From the NCBI GenBank assembly GCA_025462735.1, contig JAOAPC010000020.1, positions 1-64,000 of the forward strand: a stretch of DNA of 64,000 nucleotides. Direction: 5' to 3'. Below are positions 25,654 through 35,048 of the stretch, piece by piece. The DNA comes from Acidobacteriaceae bacterium. Lineage in GTDB: Bacteria > Acidobacteriota > Terriglobia > Terriglobales > Acidobacteriaceae. The position numbers and the translations under genes were made by a program. Within the stretch, counting starts at the first letter, position 1; each line of letters opens with the position of its first letter. The notes beneath the pieces are model-generated. The model was given only the letters and a program-made list of their open reading frames with translations. It was not told where the DNA came from and did no database searches.

Positions 25654-26766
25654 ATGGCTACGGCAGCACAAGTTTGCAGTCTGGATAATTATCTCGTTCT
25701 TCCCGATCACACCATGGATGACCGCATTGCTGCGGCCCGGCAAGAGCTCGGCCGTGAATTGGTCATTCTTGGACATCATTACCAACGCGATGAAGTAATC
25801 CGCTTCGCCGACTTTCGCGGCGACTCTTACAAGCTTTCTCAGGAGGCGGCGCAGGCAGGCGGCAAATATATCGTTTTTTGCGGCGTGCACTTCATGGCCG
25901 AGAGCGCGGATATTCTGGCGCGGCCCGGGCAAGTCACGATTCTCCCTGATCTGAACGCTGGGTGCTCGATGGCGGACATGGCGGAAATTACTCAGGTTGA
26001 AGACTGCTGGGAAAACCTGGTCCGTGCCGGCGTCACCAACGACGAAGGCGATGGCGTTACTCCAATTACCTACATGAACTCCACGGCGGCGATCAAAGCG
26101 TTTTGCGGGGAACGTGGTGGCGTGGTCTGCACGTCCTCAAACGCTGCGGGAGCTTTCCAGTGGGGATTCGCGAAGACTCCTAAATTGCTTTTCCTCCCCG
26201 ATCAACACCTCGGCCGGAATACCGGATACAAACTTGGTATCCCGCTGAACGAAATGGTCGTGTGGGACCCCTACATGCTGAATGGAGGTGTCGATCCGGA
26301 GCGGCTGAAGAAGGCTCGCGTCATCCTCTGGAAGGGACACTGCTCGGTCCATCAACGCTTCCTGCCTGAGCACGTGGACAACGTGCGCGCAAAATATCCT
26401 GGCATCCGCGTGATTGTGCATCCCGAATGCCGCTGGGAAGTTTGCCAAAAAGCGGACGGGATTGGATCGACAGAAGGCCTCCTAAAAATGATTCGCCAGG
26501 CGCCTGCCGGCACAATGTTCGCCGTCGGTACGGAAATTCACTTGGTGAACCGTATGGGCAAGGAATTCGCGGCGGAAGACAAGAAGGTGATCACGCTTAA
26601 CGACTCCGGCTGCCTGTGCACGACCATGTTCCGCATTTCGCCGCAGCACCTGTGCTGGGTGCTGGAGAACCTTGTCGAAGGAAATGCTGTAAATCAGATC
26701 AAAGTGCGCGATGACGTAAAGCACTGGGCGAGAGTGGCCCTGGACAGGATGCTGGAAATCCAATAA
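25654..26766 (+). CDS. nadA: Quinolinate synthase NadA
   Basis: A 370-residue [4Fe-4S] enzyme that condenses iminoaspartate with dihydroxyacetone phosphate to quinolinate in NAD synthesis. Key features are LGHHYQRDEVIRFAD, CGVHFMAESADIL, NAGCSMADM (Cys104), STAAIKAFCG, HPECRWEVC (Cys259) and SGCLCTTMFRI (Cys322), the expected cluster ligands of the long-form NadA. No nadB or nadC lies in the window, so the iminoaspartate source is elsewhere. No clear Shine-Dalgarno precedes the ATG. Confidence 0.94.
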   Translation: MATAAQVCSLDNYLVLPDHTMDDRIAAARQELGRELVILGHHYQRDEVIRFADFRGDSYKLSQEAAQAGGKYIVFCGVHFMAESADILARPGQVTILPDLNAGCSMADMAEITQVEDCWENLVRAGVTNDEGDGVTPITYMNSTAAIKAFCGERGGVVCTSSNAAGAFQWGFAKTPKLLFLPDQHLGRNTGYKLGIPLNEMVVWDPYMLNGGVDPERLKKARVILWKGHCSVHQRFLPEHVDNVRAKYPGIRVIVHPECRWEVCQKADGIGSTEGLLKMIRQAPAGTMFAVGTEIHLVNRMGKEFAAEDKKVITLNDSGCLCTTMFRISPQHLCWVLENLVEGNAVNQIKVRDDVKHWARVALDRMLEIQ

Positions 26767-26815
26767 CTGTCGTTGATCTTTGGTCGCTCGTCGTTGGCCA
26801 TCCTTAAAATCATTT

Positions 26816-26842
26816 ACCGAAGAGATCGCCGAGTACGCCGAG
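26816..26842. repeat. CGCCGAG word repeat
   Basis: ACCGAAGAGATCGCCGAGTA then CGCCGAG, a second copy of the element at 24381-24407. It is flanked on the left by TCGTTGATC...CGTCGTTGGCC and on the right by GGCCAACGACG copies (26885-26935), another word family facing inward. Confidence 0.6.
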
Positions 26843-26966
26843 ATATTCAGGCCGTTGCGAAATGCGCGTTTCCGCCTTTGCCAACGGCCAACGACGAACG
26901 ACCAATGACGCTATATAAACCATCAACGGCCAACGACGGTTTGGACTAGAATAGCTACATACCCCT

Positions 26967-27401
26967 ATGTCTTCCCGCACATTTACTCTCGATGAAGCGC
27001 AGGACCTTCTCTCTGTGCTGGAATCTCTCCTGCGCAAGGCGCTCGACGGCAAGAAGGTGATTGAATCCGTCGATGCGGAGATGCAGGCGGTTGCGCACCG
27101 GGTCTTCCTGAATGGCGGGATGTCGCTCAATATCGTTCACCTCGCTGGACGCAAAGCCGAGCGCGAAAAAACCTTCCAACGAGTAAAAGACGCCATGGAT
27201 GAGATCGACGCCATGGGCGTTCAGGTCAAGGACCTCGACATTGGCCTGCTCGATTTCCCCTGCGAAGTGGATGGCCAGATTGTCCTGCTCTGCTGGAAGT
27301 TAGGGGAGAAGGCGATTACCCACTGGCATGGCGTGAGCGAAGGTTTTGCCGGGCGCAAGCCTGTGGATTCGCGCATCGCGAAGGCAAAACGGACCCATTA
27401 A
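26967..27401 (+). CDS. DUF2203 family protein
   Basis: A 144-residue cytoplasmic protein. The N-terminal half is helical (FTLDEAQDLLSVLESLLRKA). The C-terminal half has the family signature VQVKDLDIGLLDFPCEVDGQ, LLCWKLGEKAITHWHGV and EGFAGRKPV. The family has no known function; the conserved Cys, Trp-His and Gly-Arg residues suggest a small binding domain. It stands alone after nadA. Confidence 0.8.
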   Translation: MSSRTFTLDEAQDLLSVLESLLRKALDGKKVIESVDAEMQAVAHRVFLNGGMSLNIVHLAGRKAEREKTFQRVKDAMDEIDAMGVQVKDLDIGLLDFPCEVDGQIVLLCWKLGEKAITHWHGVSEGFAGRKPVDSRIAKAKRTH

Positions 27402-27586
27402 GCTTCCGCTCCAGGTTCTACTCTCCAATTTTTGCTCGCAAGTCCTTGTTCCACCCTCGTTCTAATTCCAAGCAGGGATGTTGTCACTCGTTGGTACAGG
27501 GCCTGATTTCGGTCTGAATCTCTCTGCTACAATTTTGTCGAGTTGCAAGGTGGCAATGCGGTTCGTCTCGCGTCAGGACTTAATCC

Positions 27587-28195
27587 ATGGATAGTTACAG
27601 GCCGAAGCTAGCGCTCTTTGCCGCGATTGCGTCTCTCGTCATTGCCGGGGGGTGCACTGGGTTTTTCGTTAGCCCGACACTGACATCGATATCGATCACT
27701 CCCAACCCGGTTTCCGTCACGGCTGGACAGACGCAACCTCTGGTTGCAACCGGTGCGAATAACGATGGGAGCAGTAGCAATGTTACAGGCCAGGCCACTT
27801 GGACAAGTAGCGATACGAATTCGACTTTCATAAAGCTTAGTCGGACGGGCGTCGTTACTGGTATTCAGAACACCACAACTCCTATCACCGTCACTGCCAC
27901 GTTTAAAGGCATCAGCGGCACCGATTCCGTTACGGTTGGTGCGCAAGCAGTCACGGTCACATGCAGCAATTGCACCAACGGGAACAGCATTAGCATCAGC
28001 AGCGGCATTTCCCCCACTATCTCGTCGAACGTCGCTGCAAATTGGACGTCGAGCAACTCCACCATCATTAGTGTCAGTGGTACGAACACCACAACTCCAA
28101 CCGCGACCTTAGGCGGCACCACTGGCTCCGTTACTATTACCGCTACGGCCACGTCTGGCGGGGGCAGCGGGACTTTGCAGATTACAGTTCAGTAG
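27587..28195 (+). CDS. Putative lipoprotein with bacterial Ig-like (Big_2) domains
   Basis: A 202-residue protein. Residues 1-23 form an export signal ending with a lipobox-like IAGGC. Two Ig-like units follow: residues about 32-117 (LTSISITPNPVSVTAGQTQP ... ITVTATFKGISGTDSVTV) and a shorter second unit rich in Ser, Thr and Asn to the end. Such domains are used in surface adhesion or as spacers. There is no catalytic domain. The composition is strongly Thr/Ser/Asn-rich compared with its neighbours. Confidence 0.72.
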   Translation: MDSYRPKLALFAAIASLVIAGGCTGFFVSPTLTSISITPNPVSVTAGQTQPLVATGANNDGSSSNVTGQATWTSSDTNSTFIKLSRTGVVTGIQNTTTPITVTATFKGISGTDSVTVGAQAVTVTCSNCTNGNSISISSGISPTISSNVAANWTSSNSTIISVSGTNTTTPTATLGGTTGSVTITATATSGGGSGTLQITVQ

Positions 28196-28402
28196 TTTTG
28201 CAGCCATCACCTCAGAATAAGTAACCACATCGGACCGGCTATTTTGTGCGTGGTTCTTGGCATGAGCCAACAGTACATGCTCACTGCTGGTTGTCCACTT
28301 AGGTTCCCTCTCCTTTCGTAATCTACTGTCTTTTTCTTTGTCGCGATAAAGTCCTTTCCAGCAAGTCGCAAGCCTGCTCTCAATAAAACTTGAGGATTAG
28401 CA

Positions 28403-29224
28403 ATGAAGTACTTTATCGTGCTCGCGTTACTTGTGTGCCTTATTGGTTGTGGGACCGCGGTGAATCCGGCTGCGCCAACCACCAGCACAGGCCAGCAGAT
28501 CCAGAGCCAGACTCCGCCACCGCCATCGCCCCCACCGCCATCGACACCTCCGCCGCCGCCAGCGCCGCAGACCTATGACATGCTTTCGTGGATGACGATG
28601 GATCCAACGCTTGCATCGAGCCATCACATGTCCGGGACGGCAAACCCGATCTATACCACCGTGCTCTCAGACCGCTTCTTTTGGACGAAAACCGGCCAAG
28701 GCTATCCGTGGGACATCCAGCTCTACGACGACAAATACATTTACCTGTGGGTCACGGAGCTGAATTGGCAGAATCCGAGCACCTACAAGGTATTCCACGA
28801 TCCGGTGTTGGGCAATTACAACCTGCCGCTGGTGCCGCGATTTGCGCAGGGCGGCTTTCCGGGATCGAAGGTCACGGTTCCAGCTTCGAATTCGACTTAC
28901 GAAACCCACAGCGACTGCAACACCTTTGTCACTCAGAAGCTCGGTGGGGTGGTGAACACCGTCTGGGGGCCGTACACGGAAGCGTTAGGCGGCGACCTGC
29001 CCGCGAATCTGCAAACCCTGGTAATCAGCTACCAGTACAGTTGCGACAGCAATCTGCAGAATTGCCAGAACAAAGAGGAGTTTCACATCGCCAAGCCATA
29101 CGGCCTGGTGAAATGGCAACACCAGAAACTTCAGGCGGATGGGACCTACGCTACGCCTGACAACGTCACATATATAAACAGAGTTCAGGCGGGACAGGTT
29201 AAGCCATACACTACCTGCTTCTAG
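28403..29224 (+). CDS. Putative lipoprotein with proline-rich linker, unknown domain
   Basis: A 273-residue protein. Signal peptide with lipobox LIGC (Cys16). Residues about 33-55 form a proline-rich spacer (PPPPSPPPPSTPPPPPAP), then a globular domain of about 215 residues with four or more Cys (DCNTF, YSCDSNLQNC, TTCF) that could form disulphides. I do not recognise the domain. Its last 14 bp overlap the 3' end of the convergent GT39 gene. Confidence 0.7.
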   Translation: MKYFIVLALLVCLIGCGTAVNPAAPTTSTGQQIQSQTPPPPSPPPPSTPPPPPAPQTYDMLSWMTMDPTLASSHHMSGTANPIYTTVLSDRFFWTKTGQGYPWDIQLYDDKYIYLWVTELNWQNPSTYKVFHDPVLGNYNLPLVPRFAQGGFPGSKVTVPASNSTYETHSDCNTFVTQKLGGVVNTVWGPYTEALGGDLPANLQTLVISYQYSCDSNLQNCQNKEEFHIAKPYGLVKWQHQKLQADGTYATPDNVTYINRVQAGQVKPYTTCF

Positions 29225-30851
29225 CGCTACTGGGTAGCATCGGCATCGTTATCTTTGGGCGCTGAATGGCACAGAGTAAAAGGTTCGGTCCGAAATTGCG
29301 CGGACTCCCGCCCAGTCCCCGCAATTCGTTCAGCCAATCTTCTTTTTTGTCATCAATCCACCCCGACTGAAACAAGTACAAGGTCGTTTCCTTCGGCACT
29401 CCTTGCCAGGCATTGGCCAGCAATGCAGGAAAGCTATCTCGGTCAAATCCAGCTTGTGTCGCCGCCGAGGTAAGCACGTAATAATTTCCGCAGCGCAATT
29501 TCAGCAGCGGTTGTTCCGGCGCGAAGGGAAGTGCCATCCCTTCGTCGCAAAGATAGTAGTTAAGAACCACACTTCCCTGAGCGTCGGTGAACAGCACCGA
29601 ATCCGGCGGCAGAGAGCGCAAATAGTCCATCGCTTGTCGCATCAGTTCGCGGCGTTGATTTCCGGGACGAATGTATGGCCCTGAGGGTGAAGGGAAAAGA
29701 TTGCAAATCAACATTGCAGCGCCGAGCAGCACAGGCTTCAAGAAACCTGCCGCCGCGGTTGGGCGAATGATCGGCAGCAGATCAAGTCCGATTGCGATTC
29801 CGGGAAAGGCAAAGAGGGCCAACAGCACGTCATGACGCGTTCCACCGTAGGGGTAAATTCCAGCGATAGCGAGAGCGAGCGTGATCAGAAATGGCAGGGC
29901 CAGTAAGATCGCCAATTCGCGTCTCCATGGCTTGGGATCACCTCGATGGGCAGAACGCAGCAACATAACGATCGCGAGCACAAACAAGCCGAGTCCAACA
30001 ACGCCAATTGTCCCTTGGCTAAAGAAATACCGAAACAGCCGCAATGTCTTCGTCCAGGCGAACGCCGGAAGATAGTCTTCGCCATGCTGAAAGATTGAGC
30101 CACGCAGCCAGGTTGCCGCGATCTCGGAAGAGATCCCCATCTGTCGCAGCCTGGAGACCTGCGACCGGAACAAAAAAACGCAGATGAACAGAGCGCCAGT
30201 TTGCCCAGCGATCCAGGCGGCGGTCACTCGTATCGGCGGCTTCGCTCGCAGGACGCGTGATAGCGCGTAAATAGCGGCTGCTGCGGCGAAAATGAGGGCC
30301 GAATAATGCGTGAGCAGCGCCAGGTATAGTGCACCAGTAGAGAGCCCTATCCATTCCACCGACTTTTCAGCGAGAGCCTGCTCAAGCGAATCCAGGGAAC
30401 ATGCACAGAAGAGCAGCAAGAACGAATACTGTCTAAGCTCTGCTGAGAGTGAGACTAGCGATGGCATAAACAGAAAGAGCGCTAACGCCAACCACGCCGC
30501 CTTTTTGCTCGCGACTTTCTCAACCCACAGGAACATCACCCAGCAAAACAGGGTTCCGGCGAGAACGAATGGAAGTCGCAGGAAGAATTCAGAGCTCCCG
30601 AGACGAGACCAGAGGTGAAGAAAGAGAATCATCAGGGGAGGATGGGCCGTGGTCAGGCTCGCTTCGTAGGCGAGTCTTAGCGAAGGCTGATGAGAGAGAA
30701 AATAATGAAGAGCTTCGTCTGGATTGAGAAATGTAAGCCATGAAAGGCGCAGTCGCAGCAAAAATCCTGCCAGAACAAGAGGCAAAATGAACCAGTTTGT
30801 GCTCGCGAGAGATTGCGTTTCCTGGTCCGGCAGCGTGGCTGTGATTGCCAT
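29211..30851 (-). CDS. GT39-type (PMT/ArnT-like) membrane glycosyltransferase
   Basis: A 546-residue protein with about 10-12 transmembrane helices and a C-terminal soluble tail of about 150 residues. The first extracytoplasmic loop has LNPDEALHYFLSHQPSL, where the acidic pair of the GT-C fold sits, followed by TTAHPPLMILFLHLWSRLGSSEFFLRLPF, typical of family 39. Such enzymes transfer a sugar from a polyprenyl-phosphate donor to proteins or lipids on the outer face of the membrane. It is divergent from the sulfatase-family gene, and a role in envelope glycan modification with that group is likely but inferred. Confidence 0.82.
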   Translation of the reverse strand: MAITATLPDQETQSLASTNWFILPLVLAGFLLRLRLSWLTFLNPDEALHYFLSHQPSLRLAYEASLTTAHPPLMILFLHLWSRLGSSEFFLRLPFVLAGTLFCWVMFLWVEKVASKKAAWLALALFLFMPSLVSLSAELRQYSFLLLFCACSLDSLEQALAEKSVEWIGLSTGALYLALLTHYSALIFAAAAAIYALSRVLRAKPPIRVTAAWIAGQTGALFICVFLFRSQVSRLRQMGISSEIAATWLRGSIFQHGEDYLPAFAWTKTLRLFRYFFSQGTIGVVGLGLFVLAIVMLLRSAHRGDPKPWRRELAILLALPFLITLALAIAGIYPYGGTRHDVLLALFAFPGIAIGLDLLPIIRPTAAAGFLKPVLLGAAMLICNLFPSPSGPYIRPGNQRRELMRQAMDYLRSLPPDSVLFTDAQGSVVLNYYLCDEGMALPFAPEQPLLKLRCGNYYVLTSAATQAGFDRDSFPALLANAWQGVPKETTLYLFQSGWIDDKKEDWLNELRGLGGSPRNFGPNLLLCAIQRPKITMPMLPSSARSR

Positions 30852-30907
30852 GTGAAAGCTCTATTCTATTCGGGACGCCAACGCTCATCCTGCTAAACTG
30901 ACTCAAG

Positions 30908-32863
30908 ATGATTTCCTCCCGCGACGCACAAGCCGTGCCTGCGGCTGCTGCCTCCCAAACCCACAGAATGCCTAACCTCGAACTCGCTCCAACTTCTGCG
31001 CCGCTGAGATCGGTGTTCTCAATCGCGGTGTGGTTTGGAATTGTCGCTGGATTTGGCGAGGGCTTCGGACTACTACTTTTTCAGCGGATCAACTGGCGCC
31101 AGTGGGCGCGAGTTATGCATGTTTCGAAAGAAATATTGTGGATTTCGCCAGTTGTCAATCTCTGCTTGTTTCTGCTGATCGGGCTTGCGGTCGCGTTAGT
31201 TTCGCGCATCTTCCGACGGATTCCTGCTGTCCGAGTGCTGGTATTTCTTCTTGTTTTTTTCACTACATACGACTGGCTGATGCTTAGCGGACACTTCTAC
31301 CGACGTGCGGGGCTCCTATTTGCCCTGGGAGTTGCTGTGGCTTTCGGCCGCTGGTTCGGCAAACATGAAACAGCCTCCGTGAGAGTGTGGCGCAGGTCTG
31401 TGCCGTGGTTGGCCGCGTCTCTCGCGATGGTCACAATTGCGATCCAAGGCGGAAAATGGATCGCTGAAGAACGCGCGACGTCAAATTTGCCGGTTGTTGC
31501 GGCGGGTTCTCCCAATGTTCTCGTCATTGTTGTAGATACATTGCGCGCGGACCATCTCTCTTCGTATGGCTATTCCCGGGCGACCAGCCCCAACATCGAC
31601 CGGCTCGCGCGAAGTGGCGTGCTTTTTGAGAATGCGATTGCGCCCTCTTCCTGGAGCTTGCCCTCACACGCGTCTTTCGTTACCGGACGAACTGTGCACG
31701 AGCATGGCGTGGGAAACGTCCAGCCGATGCCGTGGATGGGATGGGGCAATGCCGGCCTAAATGGACTGCCTACACTGGGCGAAGCTTTACAAAAACAGGG
31801 ATACCGGACGGGAGCGTTCTCCGCGAACCGGATTTATTTCACCAGCAACGTTGGCCTCGGTCGCGGCTTCGTTCACTTCGAAGATTATTTCGACAGTGTG
31901 GGGGATCGCTTTGTGCGCACGCAGTTTGGAAGAGAGTTTGCGCGGCTGTATATGAACCGTAGCGCGAAGAGCAGGTTTACCCGGGCTTTCCAATATTTCG
32001 GACTTAGCGCTTGGCTTGATAAAGACTCGGAAGGTTCCGGCGACTATGGCGGGATATACGGAATACGCAAGCGCGCGGACGAAGTGAACCATGAAACTCT
32101 GCATTGGGTCGCGCGTGACCGGCAGCATCCGTTTTTCGCGTTTTTAAATTATCTCGATGTCCATTTCGGATATGGCGGGCCGGCAGGTTACCCGAAACCT
32201 GCGTGGGACAAGGGAACCACAATTGATGAGTACGACGCCGGGGTGAAATATACCGACGATTCCGTCGGCCGATTGCTTCACGGCTTGGATTCCATGGGCG
32301 TGCTGAAGAATACAATTGTGATTATTACTTCCGACCACGGCGAGTCGCTGGGTGATCATGGCCTCAGCTTCCACGGAGCCGCGTTGTATTGGGAGCTGGT
32401 GCATGTGCCGCTGATCGTTTCTTATCCAAATCAGTCTTATTCGAATCAGTCCTTTCCAGGGCACGTTCCGCAAGGAGTCCGGGTTGAGCAGCCGGTTGCG
32501 AACGCCGCCATCCCGAATACGGTTCTAAGTTTGGTTGGCGCGAAGGAGAATCCATTTGCAGGTCCAACGCTGGCGGGATTATGGGGACCGTCTGCTCCCG
32601 AAAACTGGCCGAATGTAGTTTCCGAACTGCCTCAGACGAACACAATCGTCCCCGCAGATCGAGCCATGCAAGGCAAAATACCGATTGCGACCGATGGCTG
32701 GATGACGTCAGTAATTTCACCGCAGTGGCAACTCATCCGTCACGAAAGGCTCGGTAGCCAAATCTATAATTGGAAGGGCGACCCAGGCGAATTGACGGAC
32801 CTGGCCAATACGCCGCAGGGGCGTGCCGCAGTTGCCGCTCTAGCACGAGATATTTCGCGCTGA
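30908..32863 (+). CDS. Membrane-anchored sulfatase-family (alkaline phosphatase superfamily) protein
   Basis: A 651-residue protein. Residues about 38-190 carry four to five transmembrane helices. The extracytoplasmic sulfatase-type domain begins with NVLVIVVDTLRADHLSSYGY, whose acidic residues bind metal. The nucleophile segment is SSWSLPSHASFVTGR, so the residue at the formylglycine Cys position of true sulfatases is Ser, as in phosphodiesterase-like members. ITSDHGESLGDHG supplies further metal ligands. It may cleave or transfer a phosphate or sulfate ester on surface glycans. It heads a row of three superfamily genes on the plus strand. Confidence 0.85.
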   Translation: MISSRDAQAVPAAAASQTHRMPNLELAPTSAPLRSVFSIAVWFGIVAGFGEGFGLLLFQRINWRQWARVMHVSKEILWISPVVNLCLFLLIGLAVALVSRIFRRIPAVRVLVFLLVFFTTYDWLMLSGHFYRRAGLLFALGVAVAFGRWFGKHETASVRVWRRSVPWLAASLAMVTIAIQGGKWIAEERATSNLPVVAAGSPNVLVIVVDTLRADHLSSYGYSRATSPNIDRLARSGVLFENAIAPSSWSLPSHASFVTGRTVHEHGVGNVQPMPWMGWGNAGLNGLPTLGEALQKQGYRTGAFSANRIYFTSNVGLGRGFVHFEDYFDSVGDRFVRTQFGREFARLYMNRSAKSRFTRAFQYFGLSAWLDKDSEGSGDYGGIYGIRKRADEVNHETLHWVARDRQHPFFAFLNYLDVHFGYGGPAGYPKPAWDKGTTIDEYDAGVKYTDDSVGRLLHGLDSMGVLKNTIVIITSDHGESLGDHGLSFHGAALYWELVHVPLIVSYPNQSYSNQSFPGHVPQGVRVEQPVANAAIPNTVLSLVGAKENPFAGPTLAGLWGPSAPENWPNVVSELPQTNTIVPADRAMQGKIPIATDGWMTSVISPQWQLIRHERLGSQIYNWKGDPGELTDLANTPQGRAAVAALARDISR

Positions 32864-32969
32864 TTTGAGACCAAAGAGACTATGACATCGCCGTTCCAGC
32901 TGAGACAATTGATAGCTTAAAGGCAGGAAGTCCCGTAAAATTGTTTCAACGCTCATTCACGGAGATTGC

Positions 32970-33164
32970 ATGCATTTCGATTTGCTCGCGTTCTACGGTG
33001 GCCCCGACCAGGTGATGACCGTCACTTCTGGGATCGCCAGCATCATTGGCTTTTTGCTGATTTTCTGGCACAAGCTTGTAAACGCGTTCTTCAAATTGTT
33101 TGGACGTACACCGAAGCCCTCTGACGCGAGCGCGCCCCAGGACACGACCAAAACTTCCTCCTAG
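32970..33164 (+). CDS. Small membrane protein
   Basis: A 64-residue protein with one transmembrane helix (residues about 17-33, VMTVTSGIASIIGFLLIFW) and a basic cytoplasmic tail (FFKLFGRTPKP). A GGAG ribosome-binding site lies 5 bp upstream of the ATG. It sits 9 bp ahead of the first of two phosphodiesterase genes and is probably cotranscribed. Family unknown. Confidence 0.68.
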   Translation: MHFDLLAFYGGPDQVMTVTSGIASIIGFLLIFWHKLVNAFFKLFGRTPKPSDASAPQDTTKTSS

Positions 33165-33172
33165 GTCATTCA

Positions 33173-35047
33173 TTGCGCAAAAAGGTGATCGTAATTGGAC
33201 TGGACGGTCTTGAGCCCAGTATTGTCGAGTCCATGCTCGAGCGCGGAGAACTTCCGAATCTCGCGCGTATCCGGCAGTCGGGTTCCTACTCACGGATTAA
33301 AACAACCTACCCTGCGCAGACTCCGGTCGCGTGGTCATCTTTTGCAACCGGCACGAACCCCGGCGGGCATGGAATTTTCGATTTCATCTCGCGCGACCCG
33401 GCGACTTACCTTCCCGATGCAGCGTTGAGTCACTTTGAGCGTCCGAGAAATATTTTTGCTCCGCCCCGAGTTGCAAATCAGCGCAAAGGCGTGCCGCTGT
33501 GGCTTGAGCTGACGAAGGCCGGCATTCCCAGTGTTGTTCTGCGATGCCCGTGCACATTCCCGCCGGATGAAGTAAATGGACGAATGCTTTCCGGAGTTGG
33601 GGTCCCTGACCTGCGCGGTGCGCAAAATAAGAGCACGTTTTATACCCAGGATACAAATGCATCTGCGCAGGAGAGCGAACAACTCGTGCTTCTTGGCCCT
33701 GGAACCGAACTGCACACACAGGTAATCGGCCCACGAAATGCGCGGCAATCCGCGGCTGGTGACGCCGTCTGCGAAATCAGAGTGCAGGTAAAAAAAGATC
33801 TAGGCATGTTGTCGATCGAAACCGGTGGAATGCTGGAGCGAATCGATGTTGCCGAAAAATCCTGGAGCGAATGGGTACGCTTTAAATTCAAATTATCGAT
33901 GTTGCAATCGGTCACCGGGATTGCGCGCATTTACGTAAAGCAGATCGCGCCCCACGTTGAGTTTTATGTCTCTGCTGTGAATTTTGATCCTGCCGCGCCC
34001 ATCTTTCCGATTTCTACTCCTGCCAGTTATGCGAAAGATCTGGCGGCGGAGATCGGACTATTTTCAACATTGGGGATGGCCGAGGAACACAATGGCTTAA
34101 ACAATGGCCGGCTAGACGAGCGAGCTTATCTTGCGCAATGCGAATTAGTGCTCGAGGAACGTGAGCGGCTGATGCGGTTTGAATTGGAGCGCTTCACAGA
34201 AGGATTTTTCTTTTTGCTCTACGACACTCCTGACCGCGTACAGCACATGTTGTGGCGGTTTCGCGACCCCGAGCATCCGGGATATGATCCCGATCTGGCG
34301 CGAGATTACTCCTGCCTCATCGAGGAGCACTACGCACGTTGCGACAAACTACTCGATCCAGTTTTGGACAAGGTGGACGAAAACACGCTCTTAATTGTGC
34401 TTTCGGACCATGGATTCAACACATTTCGCCGCGCGTTCGATACAAATATCTGGCTTCAGCAGAATGGACTGCTCGCGCTGAAAAATGGCGGTAAGCCGCG
34501 CGAGGACATGGAGGAAGGACCTGCGGCTGTGGACTGGTCCCACACTTACGCATACGCCGTCGGCCTTGGCGGAATTTACTTGAACCTCAAAGGCCGTGAA
34601 CGCGAAGGAATTCTCGAAGAGGGAACTGAAGCAGAGCGCGTGCGATGGGCGATTCAATCCGGACTCGCGGGAATTCCGGACACCGTTACTCAGCGTACGG
34701 CCGTTCGAAATGTCTTGCGCCGGGAAGAGCTTTACTCAGGGCCTTACGCCGCCAATGCGCCGGATCTTTTAGTGAACTTCTCTCCGGGATATCGCGTTTC
34801 GTGGCAGAGCGCGGTCGGCGGTTTCGCCAATGCGCTCATTGAAGACAACACGCGCCGCTGGAGTGGAGACCACATTATTGACCCGGACGCCGTTCCAGGA
34901 ATTTTGTTTATGAACAAATCCCTTGTATCGCGAAACTCCGCCGCTAACGGTGGAAAGATTCCCAGTATTGTTGACCTCGCGCCCACAATCCTGAATTATC
35001 TAGGAGTTCCCGTTCCGCAAACTATGGAAGGGACTTCGATACTCTGA
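33173..35047 (+). CDS. Alkaline-phosphatase-superfamily phosphodiesterase, first copy
   Basis: A 624-residue cytoplasmic or exported hydrolase without a clear signal peptide. It starts with TTG at 33173. Family features are KKVIVIGLDGLEPSIVESML (metal Asp), YPAQTPVAWSSFATGTNPGG (nucleophile region) and LIVLSDHGFNTF (metal Asp/His). The internal DALSHFERP and C-terminal VDLAPTILNYLGVPVPQTMEG are typical of type I phosphodiesterase/nucleotide pyrophosphatase proteins. It is followed 1 bp later by a second member of the same superfamily. Confidence 0.85.
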   Translation: MRKKVIVIGLDGLEPSIVESMLERGELPNLARIRQSGSYSRIKTTYPAQTPVAWSSFATGTNPGGHGIFDFISRDPATYLPDAALSHFERPRNIFAPPRVANQRKGVPLWLELTKAGIPSVVLRCPCTFPPDEVNGRMLSGVGVPDLRGAQNKSTFYTQDTNASAQESEQLVLLGPGTELHTQVIGPRNARQSAAGDAVCEIRVQVKKDLGMLSIETGGMLERIDVAEKSWSEWVRFKFKLSMLQSVTGIARIYVKQIAPHVEFYVSAVNFDPAAPIFPISTPASYAKDLAAEIGLFSTLGMAEEHNGLNNGRLDERAYLAQCELVLEERERLMRFELERFTEGFFFLLYDTPDRVQHMLWRFRDPEHPGYDPDLARDYSCLIEEHYARCDKLLDPVLDKVDENTLLIVLSDHGFNTFRRAFDTNIWLQQNGLLALKNGGKPREDMEEGPAAVDWSHTYAYAVGLGGIYLNLKGREREGILEEGTEAERVRWAIQSGLAGIPDTVTQRTAVRNVLRREELYSGPYAANAPDLLVNFSPGYRVSWQSAVGGFANALIEDNTRRWSGDHIIDPDAVPGILFMNKSLVSRNSAANGGKIPSIVDLAPTILNYLGVPVPQTMEGTSIL

Positions 35048-35048
35048 A

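Noticed and set aside
28196-28402. Riboswitch upstream of the proline-rich lipoprotein
   Set aside because: I looked for cyclic-di-GMP, cobalamin and glycine motif landmarks and found none.
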